From Budorcas taxicolor (lineage: Eukaryota; Chordata; Mammalia; Artiodactyla; Bovidae), in assembly GCF_023091745.1 (NCBI RefSeq), contig NC_068930.1, positions 7,648,262 to 7,712,261 of the forward strand: a stretch of DNA of 64,000 nt. Reading direction: 5' to 3'. The notes beneath the pieces are model-generated. The model was not told the origin of the DNA, ran no database searches, and saw only the letters and a list, made by a program, of their open reading frames with translations. The translations under genes and the position numbers were made by a program. Within the stretch, counting starts at the first letter, position 1. Every line of letters begins with the position of its first letter. This document shows positions 47,681 to 58,479 of this stretch, in pieces.

Positions 47681-47920
47681 TTTGATTGATGTTTGCTTAG
47701 TTTTAACTTGCAATGTTTGAATACCCGCCATTGAGGTACTTGTTATAGCTGATTTAAAAGATAATAATATGGGAGGTTTCTTTTTAATTTATCAGAAGTG
47801 ATCATTTTCTTCTTTAAAATGAATTTCCTGATATGGGTAGGCAGGGTGGGAGGTGTGCTGGCATAATGTTGAGGAGCTTTTTTTAATCAGCTAATGACTA
47901 GTGTATGGGAATATTTTCAT

Positions 47921-48126
47921 TGTTTAGTTGCTGAGTTGTGTTCTGCTCTTTTGCACCCCTATGGACCGTAGCCCTCCAGGCTTCTCTGTCCATAAGATTT
48001 CCCAGGCAAGAATACTGGAGTGGGTTGCCATTTCCTTCTGCAGGGGATCTTTCCAACCCAGGGATTGAACTTACGTCTCCTGCATTGACAGGCGGATGCT
48101 TTGCTGCTGAGCTCCCAGGGAAGTCT
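47921..48126 (-). mobile_element. Bov-tA SINE (antisense)
   Basis: Complete copy from gttgctgagttgtgttctgc through ccaggcaagaatactgg to the head's gagctcccagggaagtc. Confidence 0.93.
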
Positions 48127-49539
48127 GTGAGAACTGCTTGAAACTGATAAACCTCAGGGCAACGTGAAGACCAGTGGACCACAGATGGCTGGTGGTCAGC
48201 ACCCGAACAGAAGCCACAACATTGTTTGCTTGGAGTAGTAAGCGCTGAGGCTTGTGCACCTGCGTTATAGATGTTTTACTTATCATGAAATTTAACACTT
48301 ACTTGTAGTGATTTTTGAATGACATGGTTTTGCTTATTTTTAAAAAGATAAGCCACTCATAGTATTGCATGCATTGATCATGGAATCACTGCACAACCTT
48401 TACCAATTGATAGAGAAATGGAGTAGGGGCTCAGCCTTTCTGTTACAATTTTTTTGCTTATAAAACTCTTGCTAATCAGTGGAAAGCCCGTTTATCATCA
48501 AGTGATCTAAGTTGTTTTGTAATAGTTATGGTAGATCGTAGTGTTTCCCCGTGGGCATTTAACTTAGAAGGCAGAAATCACTATTAATTTCAGGAGAGAG
48601 CTTTAATTGAGCATTATTCAGTTAAGCCATTGTAACAGATAGTTTGTTTTTGGAGAGGGGTGAGGTTTAAAGGACATTTTATGCTTTAACCTCTGGTCTC
48701 CAAGTCTGTTTCCTCTTCTGTGAATACAGGGTTACTTAACTCATCCAGAGTTGTACAAAAGGTTAAGTGCTTAATTCCAAATTTGAATCCAGGCAGTCTA
48801 ACTGCAGATCCTGCAGTTCTAACTCGGATGAAATGACCTTTTCTTTTTCTTTATAATGCACTGCAGTCTGCCTTTTTGCTGTAAATATTGCCAGTATTCA
48901 TTTGAAAAGAACCAATAAAGTTCAGTTGTTAGGAATCTGAAAAGAGGGGAAGATTTTTGTGGTCCTTACATTTCTTTATTTGGTAGAATATTTTTAGTAT
49001 GCTCATGTAGTACTAAGATAATGTTTAATGGATAGCAGTTAGACGTAATAGTACTCTCTCAGTTTTCTTTGAGACTCCTGCCAAGCCAGTGTAAATGACT
49101 TGTTTAAAGCAGTGATGTAATGGGTTTAAAGTGGTGGACCTCAACCTAAGAACAAACAAAGGGGAGTTTGATTTTCAATCCCTAGATTTATTCTTAGGAA
49201 ATTTTCATTGTAAAAGCAGCAGAGCAAACATTCCTAGATCAGTTTCTTGAGAAATTTTTAAGCTAGTCCTAAAAATTTCCCAGAAGTCTTTAAAGATCAG
49301 GATCTTCTTAAACAAGTTCTTTGAATTCTCCAGCCTTGTAGAAGGTGTTTATTAACTGTAAGTTGAATTTTTGATAGTTTAAAAGACGGCAGTATTTCAC
49401 ATTTGTAGTTGATTTTGTATGGTATTGTGTGGTCATGCCTATAGAAAGAAAAAAGCTGACAGATCCTTGATTAGAAGTCTTCATTCTCTGCTATAATTTT
49501 ATAGGAGAAATCCATTAGATTAGCATCCTGACTTACAAT

Positions 49540-49945
49540 ATGTGTAGTACGTTGAATAATCGCCACCCAAAGGCATCAAGTCCCCATCCCTCAAATTGGT
49601 AAATGTTACCTTATTTGGAAAATGGGTCTTTGCACATGTATTTAAGCTAAGGATTTTTAGATAAGGAGATTCCAGTTGGGTCCTAAATGCCATCCTAAGT
49701 GTTTTTGTAGGAGAGAAACAGGGAGTTAACACGGACACACAGAGGAGACAGGCAGAGATTGGAACCATGTGGCCAGGAGCCGGAGAAGCTGGGAGAAGGC
49801 AGGGTGGCGCCTTCTCCTTGGGGTGCTAGCTCTCCCCTGATGGATTTCAAACTTCCGGCCTCCAGAGCTGCTCCTGTTGTGTTAAGCCACCCGGTCTGGG
49901 GTCATTTGTTATAGCTGGCCAGGAGATGAATACACTGTGTTGCCC
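49540..49945 (+). mobile_element. MLT1-type LTR (ERVL-MaLR relic)
   Basis: Solo LTR-like sequence: accttatttggaaaatgggtc, tttgcacatgtatttaagc, cggacacacagaggagacag, aacttccggcctccagagct, gttgtgttaagccacccgg. These blocks occur in the order of mammalian MLT1 LTRs. No internal retroviral genes are attached. Confidence 0.85.
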
Positions 49946-50199
49946 AGAAATGCTGCCCCAGGAGAGGGCAGGACAAAGGTTCCGCAGTCCCATTGGTGAT
50001 TATTCGGCCAAGAAGGAGCACTGTCGCGCTCTGCGGTGGGTGTGGTGAAACCTTTCTCACAGGTGTGTTGCAGTAAGTACCTGCAAGCACCCAGTAACAG
50101 CCGCTCTTATTGCTTGGTTTTTGTAAATCAGAGATTTTCAGAAGTGTGCTCCCAGACCCGCAGCCTGAGCATCTTCTGGTTCTCAGGTCCTGCTCACTT

Positions 50200-50398
50200 T
50201 TGGTATCAAATCAGAGCCCCCAGGCAGACTTGAGCATGTCTCATAGTCACCTGAGGGGCTTTTTTAAAAACACAATTGCTGAGCCCCATCCCCTGAATGG
50301 AATCAGCAGACGTAGTGTGGGCCTGAAAATTCACTTTTCTCACAAGTTTCCAGGGGATTCTGATGCTGGTCCAGGGACTGCAGTTTGACAACCATTGG
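50200..50398. mobile_element. MER5A-like hAT (Charlie) relic
   Basis: Contains catagtcacctgaggggctt, the gagccccatcccctg centre and ggggattctgatgctggtcc, ending gtttgacaaccattgg. Non-autonomous DNA transposon relic; near-symmetric, so strand is not assigned. Confidence 0.72.
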
Positions 50399-51662
50399 TG
50401 TCAGGTTTGATTGTGAGTAGAAGGAGATTTTGGTTTGTTTCATTGTGTTTTAAAATAAATTTTTGACTTTAGAACAGTTTTGGGTTTACAGAAAAATTAC
50501 AAAGAAAATGCCATGCTTTATTCAGACGTCCATAGTTTTTACCAGCGTCTTTTTTCTGTCGTCACCTCTCCTTATGCGCCTCTGCTCTTTAAGTTTCTTA
50601 AACCTTCTTTGTTTTTGATGACCTTGACAGGTTGGGTCAGGCATTTTGAAAGTGTCCCTCTACTAAGATTTATCGTTTATCTCATGCTTTGGCGGAGTTG
50701 GAGTTGCTTAGAGGAGGACCACAAAGCTAAAGTGTCATTCCTGTCACGTGTCGCCACACGACTCATCACCATTGCAGCTGACCTTGATTACCTGGCTGAG
50801 GGACTGTCAGGTTTCTCCACTGTAAAAATTCTCCTCTCTCATTTCCACACTGTGCTATTTGGAAGGAAATCCCTATGCACAGCCCCACCCATAAGGAGTG
50901 AGGGCTTATGCTCCCCTGGTCTTAAGCTTGAAGTATCTGCATATATCACAAAGCAGTTGGACATGGCTTAGCGTCAAAACAACAACAGCAGCAATCTGCA
51001 TATATTACTTAGAATTCTGCATGGATTTGTCTCTTCTCTCCCATTTAATTGCTCAATTTTTTTTAATATCACTTTATGGATTCATGGATATTTTATTTGG
51101 GGTTATACACTACTTGATTTGGTTGCTAGAATTGTTCCAGGTTTGGCCACTGGGGCGTCTTTCAGTTGGATTCCCTGCCCATCTTCCGAATAGTCCCTGG
51201 CACTAGAATAAGCTGCAGGCTCGTCTTATAAATTTTCTGCCCCTGTCTTAGAGTCAACCGTTTCTTCAGGAAGGCCAGCCAGGCTCCTTCTCTTGGAGGA
51301 GAGTGTTAGAAACCAAGATCTGGGTGCTGGGTGTGCTCGTTGCTGTTGGGGTATCGTTTGCTCCTAGGTGCCCCCTTCATACTAACATCTGTGTGTGTAT
51401 ACTGACCTGTGTACATAAACATGTCCATAAAATATCTCTATAGGTAATCACCTGTATGTCAAACTACATCTGTATGAAACTAAATATGAGCTCGCTTTGG
51501 TGTCTCTCAACTGGAATCAGTACCACGTGAACCACTCTAGCCTTCTCTTTTTGCTTAACTATAACCTTTCCACTACGCAGTGAAAAACAGGGCTCTCGCC
51601 ATCCACCGTCCCTTGGCTTTACTGCTCAGGTCCTTTGCCTTTCCTCTCAAATGACTTCATTT

Positions 51663-51790
51663 CTTATTTTTAATTTTTTGGGTGGGCTGCACTGCATGGC
51701 ATGTGGGAATCTGCGTTCCCTGGCTGGGGATCAAACTTGTACCCCTGCAGTGGACATGCAGAGTCTTAACCACTGGACCACCAGTCCCTT
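51663..51790 (-). mobile_element. CHR-1 type SINE
   Basis: Antisense: tttttgggtgggctgcactg, ggggatcaaacttgtacccc, cttaaccactggaccaccag. Confidence 0.8.
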
Positions 51791-51917
51791 CAGTGACTTT
51801 AAATGACTTTAAATGCTGTGAAGCTCCATGGGTTTTGACAAATACGTGCATAGTGTTTTACGTCCGTATTACAGTTTCATATTACATAGAATAGTTTCAC
51901 TATCCTCAAAAATCCTA

Positions 51918-52037
51918 GTGGATGGACATGAGTTTGAGCAAACTCTGGGAGTTGATGATGGGTAGGGAAGCCTGGCTGCAGTCCATGGGGTCACAGAGAG
52001 GTGGACAAGACTGAGCAACTGGACTGACTGACTTCAG
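51918..52037 (+). mobile_element. Very short BovB 3' end
   Basis: About 120 bases of BovB terminus (ggacatgagtttgagcaaac ... gactgagcaactggactgac), inserted in the L1M. Confidence 0.85.
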
Positions 52038-52265
52038 AGATCCCTGTGCTTCACCCGTCCACTGCTCGTCCCTCCTCCATTACCCTCTGAGCCCTCGGCA
52101 ATCACTCCTCTTTTTACCAGCTGTATAGTTTTACTTTTTCCAGAATGTCATAGGGTTGGAATCATGCACTGTGTAGCTTTTTCTGACTGGCTTCTTCACT
52201 TAGGAAGAAATGGTCGATTTAAGATTCATCCAGGTCTCTTGTGGCTTGGTAGCTTATTTCTCTGT

Positions 52266-52524
52266 ATTCAGTTCAGTTCAGTTCATTTCAGTTCAGTTGC
52301 TCAGTGGTGTCTGACTCTTTGCAACCCCATGAATCACAGCACACCAGGCCTCCCTGTCCATCACCAACTCCTGGAGTTCACTCAGACTCACGTCCATCGA
52401 GTCCGTGATGCCATCCAGCCATCTCATCCTCGGTCGTCCCCTTCTCCTCCTGCCCCCAATCCCTCCCAGCATCAGAGTCTTTTCCAATGAGTCAACTCTT
52501 CGCATGAGGGGGCCAAAGTACTGG
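52266..52524 (-). mobile_element. BovB 3' end (antisense)
   Basis: Starts with a (TTCAG)n-type run (cagttcagttcagttcat), then ttgctcagtggtgtctgac and ccttctcctcctgcccccaa. Severely 5'-truncated; inserted in the L1M. Confidence 0.92.
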
Positions 52525-53536
52525 ACTGATAGATAAATGGATGGTCTGTTTGTACCATAGTTAATCTGTTCATCTGTTGAAGGACAGTTTGATTGTTTTT
52601 AGTTTGGGTGATTATGAACAAAGTGGCTGTAAAAGTTTTGTCTGCGTGACTTTGTGTAGATATAAGTTCTTAAATCAGTTGGGTAAATTCTGGAAGTGTG
52701 ATTGCTGGATGATATAAGACTGTGTTGAGCTCTGTAAGAAGCTGCCAAGCTGTCTTCCACAGTGGCTGGCCCAGTTTGCATCCCCACCAGCAATGAGGGA
52801 GGTTTTTGTTGCTCTCATCTCTCCAGCAGTTGGATTTGTCAGTGATTTGGATTTTAGCTGTTCTAATAGGTGTCTCCTAATGTCTTACTGTTGTTTTCAG
52901 AGATTTTTAGTACCCTGTTTATGGTCAGTCCCAGCCGGTGTGCCTATTTTTGGTTCTGTATTTTTGTTTGTAATTTGGGCTAGGTTCAGGTGGGGAGGGG
53001 CAAGCAAGGTGGCAGGTTGAGGGTAGTCACGTGATAGTCTGGGAATGTACAGCCATCAACTCTCTTTTGATGTTTTCCCCCAGCAGAGATGAATTTTATG
53101 CCTTATATCCCATCCTTTTCCCCTCAAAGGCAAATAAAATGCCAGTGATAATAACTGAAGGCACATCTTGCAGACACTGGATTTTTTTAGATGACATTTT
53201 TATCATCTGATAGAAGCAGTACAGACTGATAGAAGGATTGTCCCGCTTTTAAGCAGGCGGAGGATCAAAGATGAGTAAGACGAGACCCAACTGTCAAGGA
53301 GCCTGTGGTCCTGCAGGGGAGAGAGTATGTAAACTCACATCTCAGTGGGAAGTGCTGGCAGAGCCAGGAACAGGGTGTTCTGGGAAACCAGACAGACTGG
53401 GTGGAGGAGTGGGGTGGGAGGGAGAAGCCTGTGTTGGAGGACAGGGACCCAGAGCCTTGCTGTATGGTCCCAACCTCATAGGGGTGAGGCAGCAGTAAGT
53501 CCCATGAATATGGGATAGTCTGATCTGCTGTGAAAA

Positions 53537-53929
53537 AAGCTGAGCACTGAAGAATTGATGCTTTTGAACTCTGGTGTTGGATAAGACTCTTGAGAGTCCC
53601 TTGGACTGCAAGGAGATCCAACCAGTCCATCCTAAAGGAAATCAGTCCTCAATATTCATTGGAAGGACTGATTTGAAGCTGAAACTCCAATACTTTGGCC
53701 ACCTGATGTGAAGAACTGACTCATTGGAAAAGACCCTGATGCTGGGAAAGATTGAAGGCAGGAGGAAAAGGGGACGACAGATGATGAGATGGTTGAATGG
53801 CATGACCGACTGGATGGATGTGAGTTTGGGCAAGCTCCAGGAGTTGGTGATGGACAGGGAAGCCTGGCGTGCTGCAGTCCATGGGTCGCAAAGAGTCGGA
53901 CACGACTGAGCAACTGAACTGAACCGATA
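53537..53929 (+). mobile_element. BovB, 5'-truncated, with target-site duplication
   Basis: BovB 3' end flanked by an exact 11-bp duplication TGCTGTGAAAA at 53526-53536 and 53930-53940. This defines the insertion precisely and argues it is comparatively young. Confidence 0.95.
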
Positions 53930-53940
53930 TGCTGTGAAAA

Positions 53941-55529
53941 CTACATGTGTCTTAGTATAATGGGTTGGTAGGAAATTAGACTGTAAAGATGGATGAACCA
54001 AGTGGTTAGATTAGATTTTATTTTAGGGGATAAGGGTATCCAACAAGCACCCTATTCTTTGCATACTGCCTTGATGTTTCAACGAAAGACTTTTTCCTGA
54101 TTAGATAACAAACAAGTAAACTAACAGACCATTGTATAGAAAAGCTCAACTTTGTGTAACTGATAAAGTAATTACAATGAAGAGATTAAAGATTTCCACA
54201 GTTTGTTCAGAGGGAGTTGAATATACCCAGCTTACTTTGCCTGATTCCTCCAAGGGAACTTATGGGAATCAGAATTATCCCATGTTGTGACAAGGGAAAG
54301 ACTCTAAAGTTTCCCCAGATCCTGATTACAAAACTGCATGGGACAAATCAGGGTGGAATAAAATGTGTTTTTGTGTGGCTGTGTTGTAGTCGTTCTGAAG
54401 ATGTTCACTGAGCTTCTTATGTTCTAAGACAGGAAGACCATAGATTCTACCTCTTCACCTTAACTTCCTGTGGCCAAGTGTGTGAAAAATCTGACCGATT
54501 TTAAGGTAATGTATAATCTCAAACTATGTAATGGGTAATTACTATCAAATCTTGTATCAAGGTTAATAAGAGATCTTTTGAGCTTACCTTTCCATCCTTT
54601 TTACTTAAAGCATTTGGTAAGTTTTACCAGGGTGAGTAGGTGGTAAGATAGATGCTGGACTGAAGGCCGGAGACAGGGACTTTGAGAAACTTGATCAGTA
54701 TCTTAACAGTGCTGGCTCCAGAGTGTTCTTAAAAGGGCTAAAGTACAAAGTTGGAGGCACTTTTTACACATTCTGTATTGAACCTGCTATTTAAATTACC
54801 CTTTACTGTAGGTCAGTCCCATACCGGTAGACTTTACCATATGGTCATAGCCATTCCCTTCCAGTAAACTGACACGTGTGTAAGCAGATACCTCTGTGGG
54901 CGCAGTTTCTGGCTTGACTGTGTATCCTGTCCTGGAAGTTTAACATAGAAAATAGAGAAAGGTTCATTTTTGCTGCCTTTTCGTTGTTTACTCCTTTGTT
55001 GACTTCATGCGAACATATCTCATTGTTGCTGCATAGCAACTGACTTTGTAGTTTTATTTAGCAGCTTTTTTAAAATATGGAGCTTTGAGTTTGTATAACA
55101 GTTTCCAGTCTCTCAAATATCAGTGATCAAAGTTTTTACTTAGCCCCTTTCTCTTAAAACAGAAAAGGCTTCATGGCATACAGGTGTGCTTCTCTTTGTC
55201 ATTTTTCCATAAATCTGTGTAAATTGAAATTTTATTAGAATAGGTAGCATTTTAAGTGCTCTGAGTGTTGTGTCTTTTCTTGAGTTTTAGACCTTGATGC
55301 TTTTGGAGAGCATAGACTGGTGAAGTGTTCATCAGTTTGGACTTGCTTATTGTTTCCTCCCAATTAAATTAAAGTTATGCCTTTGGGGCAGGAATATGAC
55401 AGAAATAATGCTATATTCTTATATTTTTAAGTGAATGGTTTTGATTTGTTCTGTTACTGGTGGTATTAACACTGATCACGTGATCAAGGTGGTGTTGTCC
55501 ACTATAAAGTTACTTGCTCTTTTTTTTTT
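53941..55529. other. Intron 2 stretch without recognised features
   Basis: About 1.6 kb with no recognisable repeat or exon. It is one of the longest apparently single-copy stretches of intron 2 in the window. Nothing coding was seen. Confidence 0.5.
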
Positions 55530-56410
55530 TTAATTAAAAAAATGTTATTGAAACATAGTTACTTTACAATATTGTGTTAGTTTCAGGTGCACAGCAAAAT
55601 GATTCAGTTATATAGAGGGTTTTTTTCATATTCTTTTCCATTATAGGTTATTATAAGGCATTGAATATAATTACCTGTGCTTTACAGTAAATCCTTGTTT
55701 ATTTTATATATAGTAGTATGTATCTTGGAGAAGGCAGTGGCACCCCACTCCAGTACTCTTGCCTGGAAAATCCCATGGACGGAGGAGCCTGGTGGACTGC
55801 AGTCCATGGGGTCGCTAAGAGTCAGACATAACTGAGCGTCTTCACTTTCACTTTTCACTTTCATGCATTGGAGAAGGAAATGGCAACCCACTCCCGTGTT
55901 CTTGCCTGGAGAATCCCAGGGACCGGGGAGCCTGGTGGGCTGCTGTCTATGGGGTCTCACAGAGTCGGACATGACTGAAGCGACTTAGCAGCAGCAGCAG
56001 TATGTATCCATTACTTCCAAACTCATAATTTGTCTAGCCTCACCCCTTTCCCCTTAAGTAACCATAAGTTTTTTTTCTATGTCTATGAATGTGTTTCTGT
56101 TTTGTGAACAAGTTTGTTTGTATTGCTTTTTAGATTTCACATATAAGTGATGTCATATGGTATTTATCTTTTCATGTCTGACTTGCTTCACTCAGTATCA
56201 AAATCTCTGGCTCCATCAATGTTTTTACAAGTGTCACTGTGTAATTTATTATGGCTGAGTAATATTCTGTGTGTGTGTGTGTATTTGTGTGTTTGTCTTT
56301 ATTTATATATACATCTTTACCATTTATCTGTCAATGGACACATAGGTTTCTTCCATGTCTTGGTTACTGTAAATAGTGTCACTGTGAAAACTGGGGTGCT
56401 TGACTTTTTT
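55530..56410 (-). mobile_element. L1 3' end (antisense), split by Bov-A2
   Basis: Antisense L1 3'UTR (gttattgaaacatagttact, aggttattataaggcattg) continues after the SINE with agatttcacatataagtgat and ttatggctgagtaatattct. A (GT)n stretch occurs at about 56270-56282. Confidence 0.8.
55724..55998 (+). mobile_element. Bov-A2 SINE with target-site duplication
   Basis: Complete two-monomer Bov-A2 (cttggagaaggcagtggcac ... gcgacttagcagcagc). Flanked by AGTATGTAT at 55715-55723 and 55999-56007. Confidence 0.95.
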
Positions 56411-56902
56411 TTGTAATTAGAGCCATTATGGACAGGAACTTTCAGGCTCTGTAAATTCCTCATCAAACTCATACCCACTAGTTTTAACAGCCATCAACAA
56501 TTTTTAGCTGAATAAGTTATTACAAATGATTGCCAAATGATGCTTTTCTAGTTACAGTCATTGTTTCTACTTTCGTTAGTTGAAACTAGATAGAGCTTAC
56601 TCTTCGGTCTGTTTATTCATGTATATGTCTATATGAGGAAGGATCTTCTACTGGGTGATAATCTTTTACTATTATATTTTTCTGTGTTTAAATATTCCCC
56701 GATTTGTCCAGTGGCTGTCTTTTATTGTTGGCTTCTGGGTCTTTTTGACTTGTATCTGTCTGTATTTTGAGTAGTTTCTTGCTTTCTGGCACAATAAGAT
56801 CTTCCAAGCTCTTATTTTTTTCCCTGCTATTTCTCTCCAGTCTGCCGTATCTCAGACCGTGGATCATTTTAATGGGAAATATTTAGAAGCCAAGAAAGTG
56901 GA

Positions 56903-57113
56903 AAAGTGAAAGTGTTAGTCACTCAGTTGTGTCTGACTCTTTGCAGCCCCGTGGACAGTAGCCTGCTAGGCTCCTCTGTCCATGGAATTCTCCAGGCAAG
57001 AATATTGGAGTGGATAGCCATTCCCTTCTCCAGGGTATCTTGCCGACCCAGAGGTCAAACCCGGGTCTCCTGCATTGTAGGCAAATTCTTTACCAGCTGA
57101 GTCACTAGGAAGG
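56903..57113 (-). mobile_element. Bov-tA SINE (antisense)
   Basis: Complete copy from gaaagtgttagtcactcag through ccaggcaagaatattgg to the head's gctgagtcactaggaagg. Confidence 0.93.
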
Positions 57114-57142
57114 AGACCTCGGCTCTAAATGTGCCCATTGCT

Positions 57143-57331
57143 ATTGGGGTATTGCCACTCTCAGGCCTGTTCAGTGAACTGAACCACAAAGTTAATGTGT
57201 GTGTGTGTGTGTGTGTGTGTGTATCCATGAGTTTACATTGGGGTATTGCCGCTCTCAGGCCTGTTCAGTGCACTGAACCACAAAGTGTGTGTGTGTATGT
57301 GTCTGTATCTGTATCCATGAGTTTACATTGG
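57143..57331 (+). repeat. Two-copy tandem duplication with embedded TG microsatellite
   Basis: A unit of about 94 bases occurs at 57143-57236 and 57237-57331. Each copy begins attggggtattgcc, contains caggcctgttcagtg and actgaaccacaaagt, then a TG-rich tract, and ends atccatgagtttac. Copy 1 has (TG)13 at 57196-57222; copy 2 has a shorter, interrupted tract. The duplication arose after the flanking Bov-tA or beside it. Confidence 0.92.
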
Positions 57332-57649
57332 TACCCAGGGTCCCATTTCAACACTTAAGGATTCATTGTAATTTTCTCCTTTTCCATGTTTGTGTCTTTC
57401 TTTGACAGTTGAAGAATCTAGCTCCCGCTACCCTCAGAAATACGTACTCGCTGGGTAAATTCCACTGTATGTGGTTAATGGGACACCCTTGTATAGCTTG
57501 TTCAGGCTCTTGTACTGTTCAGGCTCTGATACTCCACCCTTAGTGCTACCTGCCTCCCGCTAGGGACCTTGCCCTGCCTGGTGTCATTGGTGGCTTTACT
57601 TCAGGAAAAGGGTGCAGAACGAGCAGGAAGCCTAAACCATTTTTTTTTC

Positions 57650-57835
57650 CCTTTTCATAATATTTATATTTTGTGGAAGTACACCTGCACAGCAAGGTGA
57701 TTCAGTTATACATATATGCATATATTATTTTTGAGATTTTTTTCCATTATAGGTTATTATAAGATATTGACTATAGTTCCCTGTGCTATATACAGTAAAT
57801 CTGTGTTACTTGTTGCACATTTTAATTTTTTTTAG
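57650..57835 (-). mobile_element. L1 3'-end fragment (antisense)
   Basis: Blocks gtggaagtacacctgcacag, gtgattcagttatacatata and ccattataggttattataag match the L1 3'UTR, as in the copy at 55530. Confidence 0.78.
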
Positions 57836-58112
57836 TTAGAAATATAGCATTCTAGTCATACTAAGTCAAACAAGTAGAGTTTAGTTAGGCAAAAATTAAT
57901 AAATTTTCTAAGATATATATTATGCATACTATTTACATATATGTATACAAAAGCTTTTCTACTATGCTTGATAAAGGCTTGAGAAAGAACATCAGAAAAA
58001 AAAGAGATGGAGAAATTGGGAAACATAAACTAAAAAATGAAATGGGAGCACAAAATAGAAAAAGTGAAACAAGCTGGAAGAAAGAAAAAAATCTTCATAT
58101 AGTTCAGTTGTT

Positions 58113-58225
58113 TTTAAATATGGTTGCTCATTAGAAACATCTGGAGCTCTGGAGGACAAAAGCAATAACTGGGCATTTGTATTTTTCAAAAACTTCCAAG
58201 ATAATTCTGATATGCATCTGGATTT
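58113..58225. mobile_element. MER5A-like relic
   Basis: tggttgctcattagaaacat, ctggagctct and a second arm near ccaagataattctgatatgc resemble the palindromic MER5A. Diverged. Confidence 0.6.
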
Positions 58226-58479
58226 TTCAAAAGTGATTACAGGTTTTTCCTATTAAATGGTAGTTTTGGTGATACAGAATTCTATTATTCTTCTTTTGAC
58301 CAGTCATGATACAATGATAATTGAGTAATAGTTACATAATCACAAAAGATGTTTATCAGTTTTCACAATCAATAGCCAGACAAAAAGTAAAAGAGAATTA
58401 CAATTATAAGCTTTAATGGAAAGATGGGTAACGATGTAAAATGATTGTGAACAGTTTGGGAGGGCCAGAGTGGTGTGGT

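Larger units (their letters stand above)
50440..52900 (-). mobile_element. L1M element, antisense, interrupted
   Basis: 3'UTR-like part at 50440-51360 (acagttttgggtttacagaa). ORF2/3' part at 51791-52900 (ccagaatgtcatagggttgg, gattgctggatgatat, ccccaccagcaatgagg). Split by a SINE tail near 50953-50996, a CHR-1 at 51663 and BovB pieces at 51918 and 52266. A 163-codon frame at 50480-50971 has no L1 protein similarity and is probably chance. Confidence 0.65.

Noticed and set aside
49540..49945. Endogenous retrovirus with genes
   Set aside because: Only a solo MLT1-type LTR is present; no gag, pol or env remnants were seen beside it.
50480..50971. 163-codon plus-strand frame
   Set aside because: Lies in L1M 3'UTR-like sequence, has no recognisable domain and ends in a SINE fragment.
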